Origin: Limnomonas spitsbergensis
Lineage: Eukaryota > Chlorophyta > Chlorophyceae > Chlamydomonadales
Assembly: GCA_037349105.1 (NCBI GenBank)
Contig: JAYJMM010000022.1
Span: 930,001 to 994,000, forward strand
Length of the DNA: 64,000 bases
Direction of reading: 5' to 3'
Position numbers and translations under genes: made by a program. This document shows positions 21,335 through 33,500 of this stretch, in pieces (position 1 is the first letter of the stretch; each line of letters begins with the position of its first letter). Under the pieces are notes generated by a model. It searched no databases, was not told the DNA's origin, and worked only from the letters and a program-made list of their open reading frames with translations.

Positions 21335-23686
21335 GGGAGAAGGCACAAGAGAAAATAAAGGATAGCAAGTTCACTCACCAAACACCAAGGACACAAAGGT
21401 TGGGCAAACCGTAACTAGGGTCAAGGGGTCTCCCTTCTTGTAAAAAGGCTGGATTCTGGCTGGCTGCTGCCAGGTTCTAGGCAGCCCCCCCACACTGCCA
21501 TCCAAGTCATCCAGTCCCGCATCAAGTCCCTGAGCACGTGCCGCTGCTCCTCCCGGAGTTTTCGTCTACCAAGGCCAGCCTCATGAATCCAGGCCCGTCG
21601 CAGTGTGCACATGCTTGCAGGGTAGGGGGGGGGTTGAAAGCAAGAGGCCCTACTCGAAATACTGTGTGCTGACAAGGAACAGACTTGGCTCTGACAGCAC
21701 GGCAGATTGGGTCATGAAGGCGGTAAAGTGCTGCAGCATGTCTGTCTCCCACCTCTGGGAGGAGACAGCCGTGATGGGGCAACCTGTCCGCTTCAGCCGT
21801 GGCCACATGGCGTGTGTTATAACGGAGGCGGCGGTGTGCTGTGGACTTGTACCGCTGCCCTGCTGTCTTGCCCTCCGGCCCCGAGGCAATGGTCAGCGAC
21901 ATCGATCGCAGATCAGCGTACGCTTTCTGAGTTTCTGCCGGCCTATATGCGACCCAGTGGGGCCAAGCGGTAGGGCTTGCTGCACCAGGCCGTCACAGCC
22001 AGAGACCATGATGTGGCTGAATTCTAGCTGAGGCTTCCAAAATAAAGCAGAAATTAGCAGTGTGGCTCGGTGTGGCCTGTTTTTTAGTCCAACTCGTTTT
22101 CTGCAGTATCCCCAAGTTGATGCTGAACAGCAGCAGCGGTTTGCAACGGCATATGTCTAGCACGCACCATACCCCTCTTGGCTAGCTGATGGGCGGCCGC
22201 CACTGGGACGCCGGGTACCATGCCTTGACCGACCTACAGCCAGTGGCCCAGCCGCATGGCTTGCTGCACTAGGCGCCAATTACCGTATGCCGTGATGTAG
22301 CTGGGGCAGTAAAGCACTACAAGAAACATTGGCACGCAAACAATATATTTTGCATCCTGTTGCTTGTTTGATAGGCTCAGCCTGAGCCTCTGAGGCAGCT
22401 GAGTTGTCTTCACGTTCCTTCCCGTGTGACTAGGATCTAATAACTGTGGATTTCAGGAACAATTGCCTGCCAGGGATTCGCCATGAGGGATCCACCGCAT
22501 GAGATTTACCCCGCTTGCACTATTCCAGGCCTGGGATCTGTTCGAAGAGATTCGCCCTGAACTGTGACCCTTCGTCGACCTGACAAGAGAGCAATGTAAT
22601 CAAGGTTTAGCTTGTCAAATACCGGTATCTCGGACTTTTGACTTCTGCGGCCTAACTGGCAGTCCATTTGTCTGAGATCTGGATTTCTAGATCCAGCATG
22701 CATCAGGTTTGACAGCTACCTTGCTGCTGGCCTCCTGTCATTTTCAAGCATCGAGAGTTGGCGTTTCAATTCAGCTTTAAGCCCGCGGCTGCAGAATAGA
22801 GAAGTAGGCTAACCCGGAATAGCTGACAGCAGCCGGCAGGTGTTCAGATTTCAAATCGCCACTCTCGAAAGAGGAAGCAAGCCAGTCAAAGACATTACAC
22901 CTCTGGGCCTTGCTGAAAAAGCCGTGAGGCACGCTGCTGCAACTAAGCTCAATGGGTCACAAATATTAACAACAATTCCGTCCCGAATTGAGACAAAACC
23001 CCACCAATTTCATATGGTCAGCCCCTCCAACACATGCTGCCAGGTCATCAATCATGATAGTGAGATACAAGCAGGCACCCGTGAGCACATGCTGCATGCC
23101 TGCATCGTCACTGGTGGCAAAGGGGCAGCAGGACGTTCACAAGGCCCAGCCTCTTGAGCAGGGCCCAGAGGTGTAACATCATTGACTTGCGGCCAATGGA
23201 CAAGCTGTTGACATCAGGGCAAGCCTACAGCAAAGTTGGATGCATGCCAGTATGGCAATACATCGATAATGTCCCATCAGCTGCAACGCTCCTCAAGGTT
23301 CAAATGCAAAACAATGTACAACTGATCAAACAAGCACAAAACAATGTACAAACACAAACATAACAATTCACACATCAACGGATATTATAAGCATCATGGG
23401 CCGGTATTTCAGCCACCCATCATCTACTTTCTGAATGGCCACCTGTGTCCCATGACAGGCTAGATCCACCGCAGTCCAATCTCAGGATCCGCCCAACCTC
23501 GTTAAGTGACTAGGCCAATAACGGCGCGGTGCTGAAACATGCATGACATAGCACACAGTCAGATCCTTGTCACCACTGAGGCCTAGCCGCCAATCACATC
23601 ACAGTGCAGACTCGGGACGGACACGACCAAGTGAGCAAACTCACAAGAGGTCTACCCCATTCTGCTGGCGTCAGCTGATACCCGCC
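21335..23686. other. Gene-free region with short dispersed repeats
   Basis: No family resemblance is seen in any frame. SINE-like copies in reverse orientation lie at about 21960-22035 and 22190-22315. A 302-bp inverted-repeat element lies at 22885-23186. The rest has no structure I can name. Confidence 0.5.
22885..23186. mobile_element. 302-bp MITE-like element with about 30-bp inverted ends
   Basis: The left end GTCAAAGACATTACACCTCT and the right end (reverse complement GTCAATGATGTTACACCTCT) continue into GGGCC and TGCT on both sides, about 26 of 30 positions matching. The ends equal the terminal module of the LINE-like family near 28.9 and 36.9 kb. There is no coding capacity and no clear target duplication. 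Confidence 0.55.
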
Positions 23687-26600
23687 TCAAGCATCAAGCA
23701 TCATGGCGAGGTCTGCGCCCAAGAGAGCAACTTGCACGCTGGCCGCCGCATCTGCTTGCAGCCCCTCGAGGATACGCTGAAGCTTGGCTGCCACGTCCCC
23801 GAGTGTGGGGCGGCATGTCGGCTCACGCAGCGTGCACTCATCCACGAGATCCTGCAGGGACTGTCCGTGGCGGCCAAAAGGCTGCAGCCTGGCGGGGTCC
23901 ATTGTCAAAATGGGCCCAATGCCTGCCTTGAGGCTGGCGTCAATGGCGGCCTCAGTTGCCGCAACGTCACCCGCAGTCACTCTGAAGATCTCCATGAAGG
24001 GATTCAGCTTCTGGATGCTTGAGAATAGCGTGCAGCCAACTGAGTAGACATCGGCAGGTTTTCCAATCTGGACATGCGTACAGGGATGGGCGGGGAGGGC
24101 GATATGGAGAGTCAAAGGAGGATACCATGGAGACATGGCAATATGTAAGCATGGCAGATGTGACAGAGACAGGAGGACAGCCATGCAGCTGCTGATGCGA
24201 GGCGGAACCCTGACATGCCTGTATAAGTTTTCAGGGCTCCACCTCCAAATGGAATAGATATGACAATATTCTTGTGTCAAACCCTAGGTCAGGGCTCATA
24301 AACCCTACCCTGGTAGAGAGCTCCTGATCCCAATGCAATGAAATGCCCCTCCCTCCCAAATCGCATGATGGGGAACTCACCCTTCCGACTCCCAAACACT
24401 CGAAGGCTTGGTGTGTCGGAGTGCCAAGGGTTGGTCCAGTCACGCAGCCGTCACCGTCCACGAATCTGGCCAGGCCGAAATCAGCCAACTGTGGCACACA
24501 TGGTCAGCCAGGAATAATTATTCAGCAAAGCAAGAGCCGGTTGCCCTCTAAAGAGTTGCCCCAAACCTGCATGGGGGCTATCAGGTTGCACACTGTTTTG
24601 AGGTTGTGTATACCGGTAGTCTGCATCACTGATTTAGTTCCCGTTGTATGTGGCATGACAAAGATGTATCCATGGTGACGTGGCAGGGCCAGCTGACATA
24701 AACACCGTACACCACCACAATACTGGACAAAGTGTTCCACCCCAGAAGGCAACATGCATGCATGCAGCCTTGCCATGCAAAACGCTGCAGTGAATTATAT
24801 TAGGCCGAGCTGAACATGGTGCAGGGTGCTGTAAACGGTACATGATTTGAGCCCAAAGCCGTATCATGTCATCTTGGAAGAAGTAGTTCCCGCCCATGAA
24901 TCATATGACCTCCCGTCATAGTCTCAGTTGTCACACCATAGGACGCGGCGCTAACATTCAAGGACCCCCACCGTCACACCTTGGGTGCGTACTGCCTGAT
25001 GTCATCAGAGCCTGGCTGCTGCACGTTGTACAGATAGTTCACCCCCTTCACATCCAGGTGCAGCAGCCCAGCGTCGTGGAAGACCATCACGCTCTCCACG
25101 CACCGGAGGTTCATGCCAATGGTGAGCTCAGGGCTGCAGCTTTGCGGCCTGCATTAAGGGACACGAAATCTGTTTGACATATGGCTGCAAGCTGTCGAGC
25201 TGAGTAGGAGAGCCTGGGTGGGGAATGCAGGACGGACATATCAAGAAATGAAACAAGAGGCCCATTAGGACCCTGCCTAAATCAGGTACGTGAGCAAGGG
25301 GAGTGATGAGAATTACTCACCGGGTGACCCGCTCCACATTTCCGGCCATCCTTTCCATGATGTACCCCTCCAGCACAGGGCACTCAGGGGTTGAGCTCTC
25401 GTGCATGACGATCGCCAAGACCTTCATGATGCCAGCACCTTGACCATGTTGCATGGCTACCACCTCATCCGCAATCATCTCCCAAAGCTCCGGAAACGCC
25501 TGCGAGTACAAGAGGGTATAAATGGGCAGGGCCAGGCATCCGATGCAAAGCCAAAACAACCAAGACATGGTTTGACGAGTCTCCTTGCATGCACCCCATG
25601 CTCCACAGACACCCATGGTAATTTCATACCGAGTCACTCTTTGCCTGCTTATAGACAGCAGATTGCATGCCTCTGTTTGGAGGTAAGGAGAAGATCTTCG
25701 AGCTGCCTCCTTCGTCAATGGGGTCTGTGTGGGTGCATGACTCCACTTGAGAGGCAGGCACACTCGGCAGCTCGTCGAAGGGGGAGAGGACTGCTTGCAC
25801 ACGCAATGCGTCCAGTTGCCGGCGCAGCTGATTGATCTCCTCCTCCTTGTCCTCGATATCTTGCTTCAGGCTTTGCAACTGCTCTCGCTCCAGGCGCTGT
25901 CTGGCAGCAGCTCCCTTCAAGAACTCCATCTTGTCCTTCCTCTCCTGATCAGCGCTGACCACAATGACGGGCATGGGATGTGCCACGTCCAGATCCTGCT
26001 GATCCTCCTGGTTCTGCTGGCTGAGGACACATGATGCATCCTGCGGATCGTGCCGATCGTCATCCAGCTGGCCCTGGCTGACAACACATGGACAATGAAG
26101 GACATGGAGATTTGAAAAGGGTGTGGAGAAAGGACGAGACCTGGTTAAGGAGCTAGCAAGGGGCAGGAGGGGCGCAAACCTCTGAGACAGAAAGAAAAAG
26201 CCAGAGACAGTGCCCTTCAGCCAGTGGCCTTAGCAGGAGAGCTTGCTGAACGATGTAGCTGAATTGTAGCTGAAGGACCCTATGATAGACAGTAAACAGG
26301 CAGTGGCACCCCGCTGCAGCTGAAGCGCATGGGCTGGTCTTACCTGCTGATGCTGGCGCTTTCTTCTCCCGCCGGGGTGTCCAGCTGGGAGGAGCTAGCA
26401 GAAGGCGAACTAGGTACTTCGCTGGACGTGTCTGGAACAGCAGCATGAGGGAGTGTGTTCGTGAGATTGGGGTAGGTGAAGCAGTACGCACTGCGGGCAC
26501 CATGGACACTGGTTAAGGGGTACAGCAGGGAGCGCCAGCTGTGATTGCTTAATTTCGTTCACAGCAGACCATTTTAAATTAGTCAGGCAGCCACCAATTA

Positions 26601-26894
26601 GCTAGCACATGGAGGCCAAACCTCGATTGGCCAACTGCTGGTGGCCAGGGCAAAAGGGCTTACTGCACCAATCCCTGACGGCCATTGTCTGGGTTGTAGC
26701 GGAATTGTAGCTTCAGAGCCCTATATAAGTAAACAGTGTTTCGTTTTGGTCTAGAACGAGTCGACCCTGCTGCAGGTCCACAGCAGGCTGAAGCTGCCCA
26801 CCCGCATCGCGGTAAACTTACCTTCGGCCGACGAAGCTGATTTCCGAATCCTGTTGGAGACGCAGCGTCGTTGATGTTGGACCCCATCAGACAT
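23687..26894 (-). CDS. Protein kinase, non-RD, with N-terminal coiled coil, 476 aa
   Basis: Seven exons join in phase: 26894-26822, 26431-26344, 26077-25630, 25499-25321, 25133-24980, 24488-24381 and 24067-23687 (TGA). Residues 1-100 are Ser/Gln/Asp-rich; about 103-148 is a heptad-like charged coiled coil. The kinase domain follows: a glycine-loop-like IDEGGSSKIF (174-183), the ATP lysine in AVYK (K197), catalytic loop HLDVKGVN (H288, D290, K292, N295), metal-binding DFG (317-319), QAFE where APE is usual, and DVYSVG in the C-lobe. Catalytic Asp, Lys, Asn and DFG are present, so activity is plausible. Leu replaces the Arg before the catalytic Asp, making it a non-RD kinase. The domain is compact and divergent, and I cannot place it in a named subfamily. 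It likely acts as a cytosolic Ser/Thr kinase. Confidence 0.85.
26580..26720 (-). repeat. SINE-like repeat in kinase intron 1
   Basis: GGAGGCCAAACCTCGATTGG, GGCTTACTGCACC and GTAGCGGAATTGTAGCTTCA mark a reverse-oriented copy. A shorter one lies at 26195-26280 in intron 2. Confidence 0.65.
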
Positions 26895-28270
26895 CGTGTT
26901 AGAGCATGGTCGCCCCAGTTTCTGCGAAATTTCGAAACAACATTACAACTTACAAGCATGCAAAATTGCAAATTAACAGCCACCTTCGCCGAGGCCTGAT
27001 TGGCCGTACCAGTTGGCAATTGAACAATTCAGAAGGCATGATGCGACAAACTAAACAATTGATTGCTCGTGCTCAAGGCAAGCTTCGTTCCCTTACCCGC
27101 AGGCCTCCTAGGAGGAAGCGCCCGGTGCTTGCCAGGGTCGTCTTCACCAGCCCTGTTATCCGTCCCTGATCGAAGAAACGAGTGAAGGGCAATGGAAAGG
27201 AGCCTGTTAGGCAGTAAGTTGGGTACTTAAAACCTAGATATCATGGCCAGCCAAATGTGAAATGTGACTGTGCCACGCCAGCAGCACACCATCATATCTC
27301 TGACGTCCCTGTTGCCTGCTTGTCCACCATCCCACATGGACGTTCATCCAGTTCTGAAATAGTGATCATCTTGCTTACCAATGGCAGCATCCTGCGTCGA
27401 CTCTTCTCCCTGACAATCTCGTCCATGGTCGAAAGGGGAACTCGAGCGGTTGGCGGGTGAATCTTACGCCGCGAGTTAGGCGAGAGTGTGTTCTATAAAT
27501 CTATAATTAACTGAGCGAGTATGAGATTCGATTGAGAGCTCACTGAAGGTGTGTGTGCAAATTCAATGGACGTGCCGAAGTGTTTACGTGCTGATAACGA
27601 TACAAGTAAGACAAGGCCAAATATAATGCGCAAATGCTGATAGAGCCCCAATTGTCATGAACTTTGTATCGGTTGGAAATCATGGTGCAGGAATAGGGTA
27701 CGCGAGTACGGCAAATAGCATTTACTGACATCTACGTCACAGGCCTCCACCAGAGAAGCGACGCCTTATCTGACTCTATATTAATATAAAGCGTCGACAC
27801 GCGCCTGTGACGAAGCACATTTCGGCATCGTATTCCACCAGAAAAAGGCGTCGCCCCAGAACCCGCGAGGTCCTTTGAATCCTTGCCCCAGAATCTCTTC
27901 CTATATCCCTTCTCTATGCGGTGTAAAGTGTACGGTGTTTAAAATCCCGTATTCTTCAAGCCACGCTCAGGCGTTTTCTTTCTTTCTTGCTTGCTTGTTT
28001 TCAAATGAAATCAGCGCAGTGTGAAATTGCAGTGGTTCCGACAGCGATGTCTGAAGAGCCCGATCCAAGACCTTTGGAAATGCATTCACTTGTTCACACT
28101 TGCATTTGTATCGAAATCGTAGCCTACCGGCATTTCTCATAATGCTGAGATCTAGCTTCATCAATCTTTGACAGTCGGCACATGGGCAGACACATGGGCC
28201 TCTCTATTCCACACAGCCAGCAGTCAATCAAGCACTGGTCCTGTCACCCGCCGGCCTGTCAGTTGCTTAC
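26895..28270. other. Region upstream of the kinase gene
   Basis: Presumably holds the kinase promoter and 5' leader. An opposite-strand frame at 26906-27169 has basic composition but no recognisable domain or splice partners. From 27200 to 28270 I see no gene, repeat family or RNA signature. Confidence 0.4.
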
Positions 28271-28274
28271 TCTC

Positions 28275-28692
28275 CTTCGCTCATTGATCAGCACAGATCT
28301 GCATGCATTCCATCAGTTGTACCAGGCTGAGCATGGGTGGGACGCACTTGCTTTTGTGGACTGTGCTGTGGGCATTATTGAGGGTAAGTCTCCAGGGTTT
28401 CTGAGCCCGGTGTCTTTGGCCTTTCCGGCCTTTTTCTTTTGGTCCTTTTTGGGGTTGTTGTTGTTGTTGTTGTTTGCCCCCTTTTTAGTTTCTTCTCTTC
28501 TCCCTTCTGATCAGTGGGGCGCCCTCGCGGCCAAGCAGGGGTGGGATGCGCTTGCTTTTCTGGACTTATCTTTTTTATAGGCTTTGTTGAGGGCTAGTCT
28601 CTAGTGGAACTCAGGTTTTGGACTTGATCTTCGATGCCTTCCCGCCCACGCGGCCGAGCTTTGAGCGGGCCCAGAGGTGTAACGTTATTGAC
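28275..28692 (+). pseudogene. LINE-like element remnant, 3' end
   Basis: About 28278-28383 encodes HGWDALAFVDCAVGIIEG-like sequence, close to GWEALAFVEDVVRFLEA at 29640-29699. It is followed by T-rich sequence and the family end module GGGCCCAGAGGTGTAACGTT ending ATTGAC at 28692. The body of the element is missing. Confidence 0.5.
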
Positions 28693-28874
28693 TCTCCCTT
28701 CTCAAGTATTCAAAAAACCTGCTGTCATTTGTCCGCAGTCCGGGGTGGGAGTCCGCTACCGTTATTTAAGCTTGTGTTTCTCCACCCCGGGGGTCCTTTT
28801 TAGCCTTGTCTCACTGCTCATCTCCACCTTTCCCATGATATAAATCCTACTTTCAGTTCGGCATACACCACCTG

Positions 28875-29914
28875 GTCAATGACATTGCACCTCTGGGCCT
28901 TGCTCAGACAGGCTCGCCCGCATGGGCACCCAACTGTCCCGTCGGGAGGGGGGGAAGTGAAAAGGAACTTAAAGGATGAGGGAAATGGAAAGAAGGAAAG
29001 AAGGAGAAGGACACAAAGAAGAAAGAAATACCCCCCCCAAAAGGTAGCCCGAAGTATCCCCGCCCCTCTCAAGCCTTCAACAAGCAAGCAAGAGAGGGGT
29101 GGAAAAACCTATTGCCCAAGAAGGCAAAGAAAAGCAACAAACTAGGCCTCAACAATACCTACCAAGTTCTCAAGAAAGCCAGAGCCTCCCACCCAAGCCT
29201 GCAGCCGCTACCTGTCCCAGAGGTGCTAGCGCTAGTTGATGCAGCATACGAGCGGGCGCAGCTGGCAGAGGGGACCCCAGAGATCCTGCCACTGAACACA
29301 GGTCTACGGCCGCCTGCCGCACCTAGTTTCAGTCAACGGCGGGCGCCCGTGCTGGCGCAGGCCAGGGGCCGCACCAGTCGAAGGGGGTGTGCTTGCGCGC
29401 GCACGAACTTAAGACTGCGGCTCGGCGCTGTCAGCGCGTTTGGCACTCGAGGACGGCGCAGCGGTCAGCAGCATGACAGACGGTGCCGCTAACAGTGTTG
29501 GGCAAGGGGAGATGGCGAGCATGTGGAGGATGCGCTGCATGTCTGCTTCCAGTGTCCTAGCGTGAAAGAGAGGCTTAGGGAGAGAGGTTGGGCAGGCCCC
29601 CCAGAGGCCGCCACAGACTTTCAACAGTTGCACCGGGGCAGGCTTGGATGGGAGGCTCTGGCATTTGTTGAGGACGTCGTACGCTTTCTTGAGGCCTAGT
29701 TTTGTTGCTTTCCTTTGCCTTCTCGGGGAAAAGGCTTCAGAGTAGCAAGGAAACTTCGGGCTGCCTTTTCCTTTTGAGGGGGGTATTTCTTTCTCCTTTG
29801 TGTTCTTCTCCTCCTTTTCCTCTTACCTTACGTTTCTTTTCCTCCAACGGGACATTTGGGCGCCCACGCGGCTGAGTCTTTTTGAGGAGGGCTCAGAGGT
29901 GTAATGTCATTGAC
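28875..29914 (+). mobile_element. LINE-like remnants in inverted arrangement
   Basis: Both ends carry the module GTCAATGAC(A/G)TTACACCTCTGGG-like and about 150 bp of shared adjoining sequence, in inverted orientation (28875-29080 and 29755-29914). Between them, 29498-29699 on the plus strand encodes GDGEHVEDALHVCFQCPSVK and onward to LGWEALAFVEDVVRFLEA then a stop. This resembles the zinc-binding tail after the reverse transcriptase of non-LTR elements. The arrangement is either two truncated copies head to head or a true inverted-repeat element that captured the tail. Confidence 0.5.
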
Positions 29915-29934
29915 CCAAGCCTGCCCCAGTACGA

Positions 29935-30070
29935 CTGCTGAAAGTCCGTGGCGCCCTCCGGGGGGCTGTCCAACCTCTCTCCCTAAGCCTTTCCTTCACG
30001 CTAGGACAGTGGAAGACATGCAGCGCATCCTCCACATGCTCGCCATCTCCCATTCCCCGCCACCTGGTAA
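29935..30070 (-). pseudogene. Inverted fragment of the LINE-like tail
   Basis: On the minus strand this encodes GDGEHVEDALHVFHCPSVKE and ERGW, the same tail as 29498-29610, about 330 bp away and inverted. It is truncated and lacks the end module. Confidence 0.65.
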
Positions 30071-30503
30071 TAATGACAGGATCACTGCAGCACAAATCAC
30101 TCATGCATGGCATATGGCTCACCATGCATCTGATTGTATTCAGCGCCACATGTCGTGGTACCGTAAATGAGTTAGCAGCGCAATGTTTCAGTGCATGTCG
30201 CCTACCTGTTTGTCTGCCCAGCGTCACACAGCGTACTATCTCAGCATCAATGTTGTCGCCGACATGACTAGTACCGTTGGTGCGCACTTCGCATCAGGCT
30301 AGCAGTCACAAGCTGGCAACCTGTCGGTGTGTGAATGCTAGCCTGATGTGACCGTGCTGTCACATGTCGGATCGCGACATGACAGCGGTCACAAACAGTC
30401 ATGATGACTTGCTAATAGCTACCCAAAGGAAAGTTCCCTTCATTAACGTCGTCGAAGTTCTGCATTTTTTGTGATCAAGCAATCTCGAACGGCAGCCAAC
30501 GGC

Positions 30504-33500
30504 ATGTCGGCGTGGACCCTCCTTGTGGCGACAATAGTGTTGCTCAATGTGGAACTCGGGTTGGCTTCTGACTCATTTTTGATCATAAATAGTAAGGAAT
30601 CTGTGAACAATTGCCAATCCATTGGCAAAGGTGAATTCGGGTTGATCAATATATCAGCTGGGTTTTGTCGGTACACTGTGCAATCGCAGCCACCAAAAAC
30701 TCCATTCATCTGGCGCATCAGGGCCCAAGGCTTAACAAACCAGTGAGTCCCGTGTTTGAACCTGCCTATTCCCTATTGGAACCAGCCATATGCCCGTCAC
30801 TCTAGTTCATACCTGAGTTCAAACTCTGTTTTTTTGCATGAGATCTTGCCAAGGTTATGGATGGGATAAGATGCACGTCTGTAGCCTGCACCACCTGCAA
30901 GAAACGTTTGAAAATTTCCGGCTATCTGATTCATTGCATACTTCAATCTAATGTTGTCTGAAATCCATGTTTTGACCTGCAAGGCTCCTAATCAGACTCC
31001 CTGATCCCTGCTTCATGCATCCTCTTGACAGGAGTACCGCTGTCTTTGGTACCACTTCCAACCTTTCACCTGCCCTACCATGGACGTACAAGCCTGGTCA
31101 GACCTTTGTCGATATCACTGTTCCAGCGACTCTCGCCCCCGATGGCCTGTTCTTCCTGCTCAACTCATTCAACGTCAACCCCATCTCCGTCGAGATATCC
31201 TCCGTCACCAGCTGCACTGCGGAGGATGTTCAAATCCTGTTCCAACATACACCACTAGAGGAGGTAAGCTTGAACAATGCGTACCGGTCACCGTTTATTT
31301 GAGCGCGCTTCAGCTGCTATTCAGCCACATCACGATCTATGACAGTGGGGCCCTGGCGCTACAAACCCTTATGCTGGGCCATCAGCTTAAGGCCGATTAA
31401 GTTATGGTTTGCTTGGGCTTAGTGGTGGCCACCCGGCGGCCCCCCCAAAGGTGGTCTGGCGCACACTAAAGTAAAATGTGGTAGCGGTAGATATGATTCA
31501 TTTCATCATGAATGCACCATAGATCCTGTACTCATCTTGTATTCAATTGGTGATGCTCTCACTGACTACAGGAAACATGATAATTTGCTGTTACCGGTCA
31601 TATAAACCTAATACCGGTAGACGTCATATTCAAATTTTACCCGATTCCACGCAATGACATTATTTGTCAAAGTTATTTTCGTGTTTGCGCTGTTTTAATT
31701 TACTTGCAGCAAGTGCAGCGCCAAATTGATCAGCTTTCTAGAACTGTGATATGACACTGAAATTCAAAAATGTCCTCTGTTGCAGCCCTACTACTCATCC
31801 TGCATCCCAGCTCCCTTGGTGACTTCGGATCAATTTGGATCTACAAACCTCATCAATTTCAGCCCTTCGTTTGACTTCCGTTACTTGCCGAGCAGCTTCA
31901 AAACGACTGGCTTCATTGCAACCCTCCAGCCATACCCAGTGGGAACTGGGGGCAACTTCTACCTGGCCATGGCATCACCCACACCTGGCATGAACATGGT
32001 TTTCCAATGGGGATCCCTTGGTAAATCAGGCCCCAACGCGACAAATGCCAGCCGGTTTATTACTTTGCCAAGCCAGACACCTGCCATCTCCATAACTTTG
32101 GACGTGCCCCCCCTCGCTATCGCTGGCCTCACTCCTAATGCCACCTTCGATCTCCGAGGTCCAGCCTCGTCTCAAGCCGACTACTCGGTAACGACACTGG
32201 ACCCCCCTTCTGCGACCCTCAACTGTGCTTCTCTCGACAACCCCAAGGTGAGGAATGCTCTTGGTCTATGCCTCATCATGTGAAGTTTTTGTGAAGATTT
32301 ACTGTCCAACGGGGCATCGCATTTGATGCATGGGACTTGTGCCTGTAAAACGGTACCCCGCTAAATACGCTAGGACAGCGAGCAAAAACCAGTGACCCCC
32401 CTGGGCAAGCAACCAACACACAACCACCGAGCAGTAGCGTGGGAATGTGCCCTAGAGTGCAGAAGATTAGCCCCAGCCATAAACCGTGGGTGCAAAAGAG
32501 ATCGGTTGGACGCCTCCTAGAAAAATTGAGAAGGAAACAAGAAAGTTTAAGTGGTATTTTGTAAGTATGTGTTCAAACTGTGATGTGTGAGCGAAACTTC
32601 AGTGAGGTTAAGTGTTTTAAATGTGTAAAATAGGTGTGAAACTGTGTGACGCGTAACTGAAGTGAGTAAAGTGTTTACATAGTGTGAACTGTGTGTATAA
32701 ATCATTGAGATGAGTATGTGAAACTTCTGTAAGTGAGTCATTTCAATGTGAAATTTGTGATTTAGAAACGATGATACAAACAAATGGAGACCATAGATAG
32801 GAATTGTGCTAATCAATGTGATAGTCATCCCATGAAGGACTATCACCCATGAAGGACTATCACCCCTTAACCTGACCAATGAAAGCAACAACTCATGCGG
32901 CTACCTCCACCCCATCGACAAAGAGCCGAGCACGTGTGAAAAACGCCCTCAACTTCATCTCCTTAGCATGCTGGAGCTTGGGCAAGAGCTCATGCCGTGC
33001 CGACATCTCTGCAGGGGACATATCATCCCAGGTGGTGACACCCTTGCCTGCCAATGCACAGATTTTAAATTCGAATTCAAACCCTAGGACCCAGTCTTTC
33101 TTCCGCACCCCTCATAATGCCAAACAGGTTATGCTAGTGAAGGGATGATTGACTACCGGTACTTCATTGCGAGTGAAAGGATGACTGACTACTGGTACTT
33201 GATTGCTAATGTAATCGGTGTATCCATTTCCAGGTCGTGTTGGACAATGTTTTCGAATCTAGCTTTGGCAACACTGTGGTCCAAGCCTGCTCCTTCTTCT
33301 TACCACTGGTAAACGCTGCCAGTGGATCTTCAGCATCAGCTTTCAGTGTCCGCCCCTTCAGCATGGATGGGTACGTGCTGGGTGGTAGTTCATGTCCTCT
33401 TTGTTGTCAGTCCCATGCTCTGTCTTAGTCCCTCAGATGACACACTCTGTATGGTATGAGTGTAGCAGGCTCAATGTCCTGACGAACAGTGTTTCTTTTA

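Noticed and set aside
26906..27169. Plus-strand basic ORF upstream of the kinase
   Set aside because: No homology pattern, no splice partners, and it overlaps the likely promoter/leader of the kinase.
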